This document shows, in pieces, positions 35,032 through 43,649 of a stretch of DNA of 64,000 nucleotides; position 1 is the first letter of the stretch, and every line of letters starts with the position of its first letter. The position numbers and the translations under genes are program-made. The notes under the pieces were generated by a model. It ran no database searches and had not been told where the DNA came from. It saw only the letters and a program-made list of their open reading frames with translations. Origin of the DNA: CAZKAP01 sp964552195 (lineage in GTDB: Bacteria > Bacteroidota > Bacteroidia > Flavobacteriales > Flavobacteriaceae); contig CAZKFM010000003.1 in assembly GCA_964552195.1 (NCBI GenBank), positions 186,001 through 250,000 of the forward strand, read 5' to 3'.

Positions 35032-35496
35032 AATGTAACGAGGAAGTTCGTTTTGGCAGGTCTACTCCTGGTCATGACCAACCAATCCCTAAGAGCCCAG
35101 GAGCAGGAAGACGCTTACACGAAACAGGCTATCGCGGCTTTTGAAGAATTTTTCGAGGCATTCCATCGCAGGGATTCCGTTTCTCTAAAAGCGTTCGGCA
35201 GTGCCGCCGCGCAAATGCAATCGGTAGGTATCCGCCCGGATGGCAGCGGGGCGGTGCGTAATACCGCTTATGAAAAATTCGTCACCTCTATCGGATCCAT
35301 ACCGGATAGCCTGGATTTCGAAGAACGGATTCTTGCCGTGGAAACCCGACGGGATGGACCCCTGGTCCACATCTGGCCCCCCTATGAGTTTTAAATCGAT
35401 GGTAAACTCAGCCACAGTGGAGCCAATTCACTACACCTGATCCGTGAGCATGGGCGTTGGCGTTTCGTTTACATTATAGACGCCCGAAAGCGCTGA
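35032..35496 (+). pseudogene. Secreted NTF2-like protein interrupted by an in-frame TAA
   Basis: A signal peptide (1-23, ending RAQ) and an NTF2/SnoaL-like fold (AAFEEFFEAFHRRDSVSLKAF) run to the stop TAA at 35392-35394, which comes where the family has an aromatic residue: before it reads VHIWPPYEF, after it, in the same frame, IDGKLSHSGANSLHLIREHG and WRFVYIIDARKR to a TGA at 35494. The two halves together give a normal ~155-codon domain; the first half alone (120 residues) lacks the last two beta strands. One base change (TAT or TAC to TAA) explains it. Recent nonsense mutation or sequence error. Confidence 0.8.
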
Positions 35497-35504
35497 GTTA
35501 CCCA

Positions 35505-36926
35505 CTAACAATCGCTATTAAACACCTCAACGGCCAGTCCGCCTTCCGAGGTTTCTTTGTATTTGCGGTGCATGTCCTGGGCAGTACTCCACATCGTTCG
35601 GATAACTTTATCCAGGGAAACACGGGCGTCTGAAGGATCGCTATCCAGGGCAAGTTCCGCAGCCTGAATAGCCTTTATGGCCCCCATGGAATTCCGTTCG
35701 ATACACGGAATCTGAACCAGTCCGCCTACGGGATCGCAGGTGAGGCCCAGGTGGTGTTCCATAGCGATTTCCGATGCCATGAGTACTTGTTCAGGCGAGC
35801 CCCCTAGGAGTTCGGCCAGGCCAGCGGCCGCCATGGCCGAAGAAACTCCGATTTCAGCCTGACACCCGCCCATGGCGGCGGACAAGGTTGCTCCGTGCTT
35901 AAAGACGCTGCCGATCATGCCGGCCACCAGCAGGAACCGTTTGATCTCTTCCCAACCGGACTCGTGATTTTCGATGCACAGGTAGTACATGATTACCGAG
36001 GGGATAACCCCTGCGCTGCCATTGGTCGGAGCCGTTACCACCCGCCCCATGGCTGCGTTCACTTCATTTACGGCTATGGCCCAGCATGCCACCCATTTAA
36101 AGATCTGACGGAAACGGATCGGGGTTCCGCGTATGGCGGCTATCCACTCGTGTGGGTTGTCATAGGCAGGCCCTATCTCCAGCTTCTCACACAGGGAAGC
36201 GGCGCGACGCACAACCCGCAGTCCACCGGGCAGTTCACCTCGGGTGTGGCAACCCTCATACACACTGCCCAGCATGGCTTCCCATACGGCCTTCAGCCGG
36301 CTTTCAAAGCCTTCCTGCCCGTGCATCTCGATTTCGTTCTGCAGGCTGAGTTCCCAAATGGAATGGCCCTCGCGGATGCATAGCTTTAGTATATCCTCAC
36401 CTTTGAGTATGGCTGAGGAACAGGGTTCCCGGCTCAAGCCGTCCGTGTCGATCACCCGCCCTTCCTGATCGGTAATAAATCCTCCTCCGATGGAATAATA
36501 GGTATAGACCTGGGTCTTTTCGGCGTATTCGTATTCGATCTGCATGCCGTTGGCATGACCCGGGAGAAAATAATTCCGGAATTCAATATCCCGATCCGTA
36601 TCGAACGCCAGTTCCGTTTTACCTCCAAGCAGAAGGGTACCCTGTTCACTTATTCGTGTAAGTACGTTGTTGATTTCTTCCAGTCCGGCAGCCTCTGGAT
36701 GGAGTCCGCTAAGGGCGAGCATCACGGCCTTGTCGGTGGCATGCCCCCTGCCCGTTAGAGAGAGCGAGCCAAACAGGTGCACCCGAACACGGCACACCGC
36801 CTCGGTCTGCCGGAGCCGACTGCTCTTTACCAAGGAGTCCATGCAAGCCCTCCACGGGCCCAAGGTATGCGAACTGGAAGGACCAATACCTATACTAAAC
36901 ATATCCAGCACACTAATCGACTCCAT
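35505..36926 (-). CDS. sdaA: L-serine ammonia-lyase, single-chain, iron-sulfur type
   Basis: 473 residues from the ATG at 36926 (MESISVLDMFSIGIGPSSSHTLGP). The N-terminal beta domain carries the GPSSSH motif; the alpha domain has TAPTNGSAGVIPSVIMYY, AAMGGCQAEIGVSSAMAA and GLTCDPVGGLVQIPCIERN, whose cysteines hold the [4Fe-4S] cluster. It deaminates serine to pyruvate and ammonia. The frame from a GTG at 36947 is less likely. It stands alone, convergent with the broken NTF2 gene. Confidence 0.94.
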   Translation of the reverse strand: MESISVLDMFSIGIGPSSSHTLGPWRACMDSLVKSSRLRQTEAVCRVRVHLFGSLSLTGRGHATDKAVMLALSGLHPEAAGLEEINNVLTRISEQGTLLLGGKTELAFDTDRDIEFRNYFLPGHANGMQIEYEYAEKTQVYTYYSIGGGFITDQEGRVIDTDGLSREPCSSAILKGEDILKLCIREGHSIWELSLQNEIEMHGQEGFESRLKAVWEAMLGSVYEGCHTRGELPGGLRVVRRAASLCEKLEIGPAYDNPHEWIAAIRGTPIRFRQIFKWVACWAIAVNEVNAAMGRVVTAPTNGSAGVIPSVIMYYLCIENHESGWEEIKRFLLVAGMIGSVFKHGATLSAAMGGCQAEIGVSSAMAAAGLAELLGGSPEQVLMASEIAMEHHLGLTCDPVGGLVQIPCIERNSMGAIKAIQAAELALDSDPSDARVSLDKVIRTMWSTAQDMHRKYKETSEGGLAVEVFNSDC

Positions 36927-37054
36927 TTGAGAATTTTTTGGGATCACACCCGTTTCACGAGGTGAATTTACAGTATTAACAGATTGGTCTATTGAAAATT
37001 AACGAATCCGAAATTCAAAAGGAATTCCACGGAATAAAAATGTGCTATTCTCAA

Positions 37055-37070
37055 TTTCACCACGGTGAAA
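37055..37070. promoter_or_regulatory. Perfect palindrome in the sdaA-usp gap
   Basis: TTTCACC-AC-GGTGAAA, 7-bp arms, in the 330-bp AT-rich gap between divergent sdaA (start 36926) and the usp gene (start 37257). It could be an operator for either gene. Apart from it, I see nothing coding or structured in this gap. Confidence 0.35.
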
Positions 37071-37256
37071 AGGGCAATGCAGAACGCCTTACGGATACTG
37101 TGCTATTTCCATAATTAATAATTAGAAAAAAAGGTAGTTATAATGTACATCAGAGCCCGGAAAACGAATCGGTGATTTGAGCTGCTCCAAATAATTAAGT
37201 AAAACGATTTTAGAATACAAATAATAACTTGCAATACAATGATAACCTAACCATTA

Positions 37257-37700
37257 ATGAATAACATTCTTGTTGCGGTCGATCTTGACCGTAATGATGG
37301 CTTGATGCTCGAATGGGCCGTTTCCCTGGGACAGAAGTACCATTGCAAACTCTGGATCGTACATATAGCCGCTCCGGACCCGGATTTTGTGGGCTATGAC
37401 GTCGGCCCTGAATACATACGCGAAGGGCGGGAGAAAGAACTGAATGCCGAAGCAATGCGGCTATTGGAATTGAGCTCCCGGGCGCAGGCGGCTGGGGTAG
37501 AGGCCGAATCCCTTTTGGTGAAAGGGCCTACCGTCGAGCTGATCGAACAGGAGATTCAAAAACTCGGAATTGATCTGCTGGTTATTGGCAGCCACAGGCA
37601 CGGACTCCTTTACACCACACTCGTAGGGCACACATCGTCCAAACTGATCCGACACCAGACCGTACCTATTCTCATCATACCACTTCCGAATGAATCTTAG
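37257..37700 (+). CDS. Universal stress protein family
   Basis: 147 residues, single UspA domain. It begins NNILVAVDLDRNDGLMLEWA and ends with the ATP-loop-like VIGSHRHGLLYTTLVGHTSSKLI...TVPILIIP, close to the G-2X-G-9X-G(S/T) pattern of ATP-binding members. Such proteins act in stress or energy starvation responses. Its last 11 bp overlap the SGNH gene, so it is translated together with an acyltransferase pair, an unusual operon for a Usp. Confidence 0.9.
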   Translation: MNNILVAVDLDRNDGLMLEWAVSLGQKYHCKLWIVHIAAPDPDFVGYDVGPEYIREGREKELNAEAMRLLELSSRAQAAGVEAESLLVKGPTVELIEQEIQKLGIDLLVIGSHRHGLLYTTLVGHTSSKLIRHQTVPILIIPLPNES

Positions 37701-38700
37701 AGTCAATCTGCGCGTATTCCTAAACGCTGTGCTGGTAACCCTTGTATTGTTCATACCCTGGGAATGGTATTTTGGACAGGTAGAACACTGGCCTGTCGGG
37801 CACGATGTAAGCAGCAAAGACCTGTGGGCAGACTGGAGGGGCAGGGTTAATGACCTTGATGCGGATGATATTGTCATACTCGGCTCATCGAGAGGACATT
37901 TTGATCTGAACATTCACCTGTGGGACTCCATAACGGGAAAGAGGCCCATAATGCTGGCGTATCCGGGTAGCTCACCCCTCCATCCCATAGAGGACATCAT
38001 TGATCATTCCAGTTTCGATGGCCTACTCGTGATCAGTACTGCACCCGGTCTTTTTTATACCATGAAGGGGACCTGGGCGGCCAATCAGGGGAAAGACCTG
38101 GTCGATCATTATTACGACAGGACCTATGCGCAAAAGTTCAATGGCTTCCTGATACAGCAAATCGATCCACATTTTGCCTTTACCCAGAGCGATGTAAGCC
38201 TGAAGTCATTATTGGAACGAATCTCACTGCCCAACCGGGACTCGGTGCGTCCGCCACTGGTATGGCCTCCCATGGTGCGTATGGATAAAAACAGGAATAT
38301 TCGGATGATCCCTCAAATGGAGACGGATTCGGCATTACAGAAGCAACAAACGGATATCTGGTTTAATCCCGATCCGAAAAATCGGCTTAAAGACAGTATT
38401 GCAAGCGTTTTAGGTCACTATGTAAATCTGGTGAAGAAGTTCAAAGATCGCGGGGGAAGGGTCGCATTTATTCGACCGCCGGTCACCGAATACTATTTGG
38501 AAACGGAAACCCGCTTGTACCCGAGGGAGGAGTACTGGAATCGACTACTCAGAGAAAGTGGGTGTCCGGGACATCACTTTGAGGATAACACGGAGACCCG
38601 TGTCATGATCCCTCCGGAGTGGTCTCACCTGAACCGAAAGGATGCTGATCGCTACACCCAAATCATCATCGGGTTTCTCCAGGACAATAACCTCCTATAA
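37690..38700 (+). CDS. SGNH-like envelope protein paired with an MBOAT acyltransferase
   Basis: 336 residues. One N-terminal membrane helix (about 8-24), then a periplasmic domain with IVILGSSRGHFDLNIHLW (candidate nucleophile Ser66 or Ser67 in GSS) and, near the end, PEWSHLNRKDADRY, matching the ExxH/DxxH block with the catalytic His of DltD/AlgJ-type proteins. Such proteins accept an acyl group brought across the membrane by an MBOAT protein and place it on an envelope polymer. The next gene, 9 bp downstream, is the MBOAT. Overlaps usp by 11 bp. The acceptor polymer is unknown. Confidence 0.75.
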   Translation: MNLRVNLRVFLNAVLVTLVLFIPWEWYFGQVEHWPVGHDVSSKDLWADWRGRVNDLDADDIVILGSSRGHFDLNIHLWDSITGKRPIMLAYPGSSPLHPIEDIIDHSSFDGLLVISTAPGLFYTMKGTWAANQGKDLVDHYYDRTYAQKFNGFLIQQIDPHFAFTQSDVSLKSLLERISLPNRDSVRPPLVWPPMVRMDKNRNIRMIPQMETDSALQKQQTDIWFNPDPKNRLKDSIASVLGHYVNLVKKFKDRGGRVAFIRPPVTEYYLETETRLYPREEYWNRLLRESGCPGHHFEDNTETRVMIPPEWSHLNRKDADRYTQIIIGFLQDNNLL

Positions 38701-38709
38701 AACCATTCT

Positions 38710-40125
38710 ATGCTTTTTAACTCGTTGGGCTTCCTGCTATTCTTTGGAGTCGTCCTGATATTGTATTACCTGTCCCCGCTGACCTGGAGACAGAAAAAAG
38801 GAATGCTGTTATTGGCCAGCTACATTTTCTATGGCCTCTGGAACCCTCCACTGATCATCCTACTCTGGATATCGACCCTTGTGGACTGGACCGCTGGAAA
38901 GAAGCTGGTCGCCTTGAATGACCCCGTAAAGCGAAAGTTCTGGCTGATGCTAAGTATTTTCGTTAACCTGGGTTTTTTGGCGTTCTTCAAATACGGTCAG
39001 TTCCTGCTGGAGAATTTCCAATATGTTTTGGGGTGGATTGGGGTGAGTTACGAACCCCTGGAATGGGACATTATCCTGCCCATGGGAATATCGTTCTACA
39101 CGTTTCAGACGATGTCCTATACGATCGATTTGTACCGCAGAAAGATTCAGCCTGCCCGAACCTTTCTCGATTTCGCCCTCTACGTTACCTCTTTCCCTCA
39201 GTTGGTGGCCGGGCCTATTGTCCGTTCCGACGAACTCATTCCCCAGTTCTACGAACCCAAAAAGGCGAATCAGGAGCAATTTCTCACGGGACTGCTATTA
39301 CTGACCATAGGGTTGTTTCAGAAAACCGTATTTGCCGATTCCCTTCTGGGCAGGGTATCCGATAGCGTATTTGGATCGGGCGATCTAGTGGCAGCCCTCG
39401 ATGCCTGGACGGGGGTTTTGGCATTCTCCGGGCAGATCTTCTTTGATTTCGCAGGATATTCACTCTGTGCCATTGGCATTGCCCTGATGATTGGTATTTC
39501 GCTCCCGGATAACTTTCGCTATCCCTATGCCAGTATTGGATTCTCCGACCTGTGGCGGAGATGGCATATCACCCTGTCCACCTGGCTCAGGGACTATCTG
39601 TATATATCCCTGGGAGGAAATAGAGTTGGGGTTAGCCGTACCTATGTCAACCTGATGCTAACCATGTTGCTGGGCGGTTTGTGGCATGGGGCGGGCTGGA
39701 CCTTTGTCGCCTGGGGCTTTCTCCACGGGTTTTACCTGATCGTGGAACGTCTTTTAAAGAATCGGATTCGCATCGATACCGGTGGCCCGGGAATGAGTCT
39801 GCTTCTGGCCTTGTTGACATTCACCTGTGTGAATTTCACCTGGGTGTTCTTTAGGGCTAGTGATTTCGAAAATGCCATGAACCTACTGGGGTCCATGTTC
39901 TTTATTCACGGGAGCAAGGCCCTTCTGAATACCGCGGATATTGTGCTCGTACTATCGCTCATGACTTTCGTATTTCTGGGGCACTTCGCCATGCGCAACC
40001 GAAGCCTGGTTGGGGTCATTCGCTCCACACCGGCCTGGGTGCTCAGCCTGGTTTGGGGTATTATGATGTTTGGCCTGATCATCGTCCAGTCCACGCACGA
40101 ACAGTTTATATATTTTCAATTCTAA
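38710..40125 (+). CDS. MBOAT family O-acyltransferase, AlgI/DltB-like
   Basis: 471 residues, about ten membrane helices. VAGPIVRSDELIPQF, DFAGYSLCAIGIALMIGI, FRYPYASIGFSDLWRRWHITLSTWLRDYLYISLGGNR and LGGLWHGAGWTFVAWGFLHG are the AlgI-type motifs; His326 of GLWHGAG is the expected catalytic residue. It would move an acetyl or related group from the cytosol to the SGNH partner encoded just upstream. The operon is usp, SGNH, MBOAT. No alginate or teichoic acid genes are close. Confidence 0.9.
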   Translation: MLFNSLGFLLFFGVVLILYYLSPLTWRQKKGMLLLASYIFYGLWNPPLIILLWISTLVDWTAGKKLVALNDPVKRKFWLMLSIFVNLGFLAFFKYGQFLLENFQYVLGWIGVSYEPLEWDIILPMGISFYTFQTMSYTIDLYRRKIQPARTFLDFALYVTSFPQLVAGPIVRSDELIPQFYEPKKANQEQFLTGLLLLTIGLFQKTVFADSLLGRVSDSVFGSGDLVAALDAWTGVLAFSGQIFFDFAGYSLCAIGIALMIGISLPDNFRYPYASIGFSDLWRRWHITLSTWLRDYLYISLGGNRVGVSRTYVNLMLTMLLGGLWHGAGWTFVAWGFLHGFYLIVERLLKNRIRIDTGGPGMSLLLALLTFTCVNFTWVFFRASDFENAMNLLGSMFFIHGSKALLNTADIVLVLSLMTFVFLGHFAMRNRSLVGVIRSTPAWVLSLVWGIMMFGLIIVQSTHEQFIYFQF

Positions 40126-40214
40126 GGTGCTCTATACCCCATAAGCCACCAGTACATACCTATAAAGTTATACGCACTGAAGTATCTATTTTGGCCAGGC
40201 TTTGCAGGTGATAA

Positions 40215-40254
40215 CTGACAGCTTGTCAGGGACCAGGAACTGGCACAATGCTTG
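40215..40254 (+). promoter_or_regulatory. Palindrome and sigma54-like element upstream of dnaK
   Basis: A perfect inverted repeat CTGACA-GCT-TGTCAG (40215-40229) is followed 11 bp later by TGGCAC (40241-40246), five bases, TTG (40252-40254), close to the -24/-12 sigma54 pattern TGGCAC-N5-TTGC (here TTGA). It ends 43 bp before the dnaK ATG. It may be the heat-shock control region of dnaK. No TAnnTTTG element is found nearby. Confidence 0.45.
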
Positions 40255-40297
40255 AACAGGTGAAGTGAAGCCAGTTTTAAGAATTTAAAAGAGCATT

Positions 40298-42199
40298 ATG
40301 AGTAAAATTATAGGTATTGACCTGGGAACCACCAACTCCTGCGTCTCCGTTATGGAAGGAAACGATCCGGTGGTGATCCCTAACGCGGAAGGGAAGAGAA
40401 CAACCCCTTCCATGATCGCCTTCGTAGAAGGAGGTGAGATTAAAGTGGGTGATCCTGCAAAACGACAGGCCGTCACCAACCCCCATAAGACCATATATTC
40501 CATCAAGCGATTCATGGGTAATAAGTATTCGGAATCCCAGAAAGAGGCCGAAAGAGTACCCTATAAAGTGGTTAAAGGCGATAACGATACCCCCAGGGTA
40601 GATATCGACGGCCGCATGTATACCCCACAGGAGCTCTCCGCCATGATTCTTCAGAAGATGAAGAAGACTGCAGAGGATTACCTGGGCACCGAGGTTACCC
40701 GTGCGGTGATTACCGTTCCGGCCTACTTTAACGATTCTCAGCGACAGGCGACCAAGGAGGCGGGCGAGATCGCCGGTCTTAAAGTGGAGCGTATTATCAA
40801 CGAGCCCACGGCAGCATCCCTGGCCTACGGACTGGACAAGAAGAGTACCGATCAGAAGATTGTCGTATTCGACTTCGGTGGAGGTACACACGATGTGTCC
40901 ATCCTGGAACTGGGTGATGGTGTATTTGAGGTGTTGGCTACAGATGGTGATACCCACCTGGGAGGTGACGATGTCGATCAGAAGATCATCGACTGGATGG
41001 CAGAGGAATTTAAGAATGACGAAGGACTGGACCTCAGACAAGACCCCATGGCCCTGCAACGACTCAGGGAGGCAGCCGAGAAGGCTAAAATTGAGCTTTC
41101 CTCCTCTGCCCAGACCGAAATCAATCTGCCCTATGTAACTGCTACGGCCTCCGGTCCCAAGCACCTGGTGAGAACCCTGAGCCGTTCTAAATTTGAACAA
41201 TTGATAGACGATCTGGTCAAGAGAACCATAGAACCTTGCGAGGCCGCTCTGAAATCGGCCGGTCTGTCCAAGAGTGACATAGATGAAATCATTCTGGTTG
41301 GAGGATCTACCCGTATACCTGCTGTACAGGATGCCGTAGAAAAATTCTTCGGTAAGAAGCCGTCTAAGGGAGTGAATCCCGATGAAGTTGTGGCTGTTGG
41401 TGCTGCGATACAAGGAGGGGTGCTTACCGGTGATGTAAAGGATGTATTGCTACTGGATGTAACTCCGCTTTCCCTGGGAATTGAAACTATGGGAGGGGTG
41501 TCGACCAAGCTCATCGAGGCCAATACGACCATACCCACCAAAAAATCGCAGGTATTCTCTACCGCGGCCGACAATCAACCCTCAGTGGAGATACACGTGC
41601 TTCAGGGTGAGCGTCCCATGGCAGCCGATAACAAAACGATCGGACGCTTCCATCTGGATGGTATACCACCCGCTCCGCGAGGTATGCCCCAGATCGAGGT
41701 AACCTTCGATATCGATGCCAACGGAATCATCAAGGTATCCGCAACAGACAAGGCGACCGGCAAATCTCAGGACATCCGGATCGAAGCCAGCTCTGGTCTT
41801 ACCGAGGAAGAAATCGAAAGGATGAAGGCTGAGGCCGAGGCCAATGCCGAGGCGGACAAAGAAGCCAAGGAAAAGGCAGATACCTTAAACAAGGCGGATC
41901 AGATGATCTTCGAAACCGAAAAGCAGCTCAAGGAATACGGAGATAAGATTTCTGCCGATAACAAAAAGAACCTGGAGGAGGCTGTATCTGAACTGAAGAA
42001 GGCTTACGAAACTAAGGAACTTTCGACCATCAAGCCGGCACTTAATCGGATTGATGAAGTCTGGAAGTCAGCCGCTGAAGAGATGTACAAAGCACAAGCC
42101 GAATCCCAGCAGGGATCGGGTGCAGGTACTGAAAGCCAGGGCGGTGAAGCCAAAGAAGGTGACAACGTTGAAGACGTGGACTTCGAGGAAGTGAAGTAA
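40298..42199 (+). CDS. dnaK: Molecular chaperone DnaK
   Basis: 633 residues. Hsp70: IGIDLGTTNSCVSVMEGNDP, VPAYFNDSQRQATKEAGEIAGL, VVFDFGGGTHDVSILEL and ILVGGSTRIPAVQ in the ATPase domain; the substrate domain from about 390 (LLLDVTPLSLGIETMGG); a lid and an acidic C-terminus ending DVDFEEVK, the EEVD-like tail. It stands alone; dnaJ and grpE are not adjacent. A strong terminator follows, shared in its position with the convergent gene. Confidence 0.98.
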   Translation: MSKIIGIDLGTTNSCVSVMEGNDPVVIPNAEGKRTTPSMIAFVEGGEIKVGDPAKRQAVTNPHKTIYSIKRFMGNKYSESQKEAERVPYKVVKGDNDTPRVDIDGRMYTPQELSAMILQKMKKTAEDYLGTEVTRAVITVPAYFNDSQRQATKEAGEIAGLKVERIINEPTAASLAYGLDKKSTDQKIVVFDFGGGTHDVSILELGDGVFEVLATDGDTHLGGDDVDQKIIDWMAEEFKNDEGLDLRQDPMALQRLREAAEKAKIELSSSAQTEINLPYVTATASGPKHLVRTLSRSKFEQLIDDLVKRTIEPCEAALKSAGLSKSDIDEIILVGGSTRIPAVQDAVEKFFGKKPSKGVNPDEVVAVGAAIQGGVLTGDVKDVLLLDVTPLSLGIETMGGVSTKLIEANTTIPTKKSQVFSTAADNQPSVEIHVLQGERPMAADNKTIGRFHLDGIPPAPRGMPQIEVTFDIDANGIIKVSATDKATGKSQDIRIEASSGLTEEEIERMKAEAEANAEADKEAKEKADTLNKADQMIFETEKQLKEYGDKISADNKKNLEEAVSELKKAYETKELSTIKPALNRIDEVWKSAAEEMYKAQAESQQGSGAGTESQGGEAKEGDNVEDVDFEEVK

Positions 42200-42216
42200 T
42201 CGAACACATACCTGTT

Positions 42217-42253
42217 AAAATGCCCTTCGGAGTACTTCGAGGGGCATTTTTTT
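42217..42253. terminator. Terminator between dnaK and the DUF1624 gene
   Basis: AAATGCCC / GGGCATTT stem with a loop containing a second short pairing (TCG/CGA), then TTTTTTT on the plus strand. An A-rich left arm (TTAAAA) gives weaker function for the opposite strand. Confidence 0.85.
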
Positions 42254-42262
42254 ATGTATTGT

Positions 42263-43447
42263 CTACAGATAGCTCAGCCACCATTTATCCCTGTGTGCAG
42301 ATTTATAGCGCATAAACCGGAAACAGAAGGGATAGAGCACCAAAACAACCCCAATCCAAACCACATAGGTTACAATCAGCGGAAATCCGTGACCGGATAG
42401 CAATCCGGATTCAAATCTTCTGGGGGTCATCACCAGTTCCTGCCAGTCGATTCCCTGCAGGGACAGGCCCAACATGCCGATGGCATGAATCAGATACAGG
42501 TGCAGGATGTAGAAGAAAAACGGTACTCGGCCTATCATGACCAGGAAATCGGTAATGCGGTTTTTTAGGGATTCGGCGTACCTGAGCAACAGTAGAGCTG
42601 GGCCCAGTGTCATCAGAGTGTATAGCAGTGACGGGGGGTACTTCGTCGTATTCAGGAAGGACATCAAGGTGTATAATGGCTGTTCCTGATTCTCCCAGGG
42701 CACCATGTCTCCATACACATTGAACAGCCGGATAAGAACGAAGAGCGCCAGGGCGGTTACCCCCAGATAGCCCAGCCTCCTTTTGCGCATCGCGGGATCA
42801 CTTCCCTTGATATAGAGGGGCCCTATGGCATAACCCAGCATCATGATACCCAGCCAGGGCATAAAGGGATAGAAGATAAACACGGGTCTCCCGCTTTCGA
42901 GCACCACAAAATTCTGTTGATGTACGAAGTACCAAATCATGGATTCCGGAGCGGTTCCTTCCCGTGTGATCGAATCGAGCAAATTGTGCCCGAACACTAT
43001 GCATAAACCGAGTACAATCAGGGCCTGTAGTGGGAGGTAGATCAGTGCCGACATGAAAACCATGCAAATCCCTATGGCCCAGATCACCTGGAAATTGGTA
43101 ATGCCGAAAGTGGGATCGAAGAACCAGGCAAAGGTTACCACTGTCAACTCAATAAAAATCAGCCAGAGTCCGCGACTGAACAGGAAACGCGCCAGGGCCC
43201 GTTTCGAAGCCTTTTGGGCTCCGTATAGATAGGAGCCGGTTCCGGCCACGAACACGAAGACCGGGGCACAGAAATGGGTGATCCATCGGGTAAAGAACAG
43301 AGCGGGTGTTGTACTCGCCAAATCGGTCGGATCGGCATAGAAATACCCGAAATGGGTGTAGTCCCTGACGTGGTCCAAAGCCATGATCACCATGACCAGG
43401 CCGCGCAGCAGATCGATGGACTCGATACGATTGGTCCTGGGAAGCAT
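42263..43447 (-). CDS. DUF1624 / heparan-alpha-glucosaminide acetyltransferase-like membrane protein
   Basis: 394 residues with about ten membrane helices. RIESIDLLRGLVMVIMALDHVRDYTHFGYF is the N-terminal hallmark of the DUF1624/YeiB-like group, with the His of ALDHVRD conserved. Human HGSNAT in this superfamily transfers acetyl groups to sugars across a membrane; the bacterial members are mostly uncharacterised. Convergent with dnaK; no co-transcribed partner. Confidence 0.82.
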   Translation of the reverse strand: MLPRTNRIESIDLLRGLVMVIMALDHVRDYTHFGYFYADPTDLASTTPALFFTRWITHFCAPVFVFVAGTGSYLYGAQKASKRALARFLFSRGLWLIFIELTVVTFAWFFDPTFGITNFQVIWAIGICMVFMSALIYLPLQALIVLGLCIVFGHNLLDSITREGTAPESMIWYFVHQQNFVVLESGRPVFIFYPFMPWLGIMMLGYAIGPLYIKGSDPAMRKRRLGYLGVTALALFVLIRLFNVYGDMVPWENQEQPLYTLMSFLNTTKYPPSLLYTLMTLGPALLLLRYAESLKNRITDFLVMIGRVPFFFYILHLYLIHAIGMLGLSLQGIDWQELVMTPRRFESGLLSGHGFPLIVTYVVWIGVVLVLYPFCFRFMRYKSAHRDKWWLSYL

Positions 43448-43649
43448 GGGCGGTGATTGATTGGTGAAAAGTACTCTTTTCCCCCGGAAATCCCGGTCAG
43501 CCTGAGAGAATTAATTAGGCGCTCAGCTGCAGTCCGTTCGTCGTTCATACCACAAGTCGAAACGGGTTGGGATGTGGCACGAAGTCTTTCACAACAATAA
43601 TTATTTTGTCCGGTGAAGAGCGTCTAAATTGTAGGAAAACAGACACATT

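Noticed and set aside
40277..41413. A 378-codon open frame on the strand opposite dnaK
   Set aside because: It is an antisense shadow of a highly conserved, codon-biased gene; long antisense frames over dnaK are well known and it shows no protein family features.
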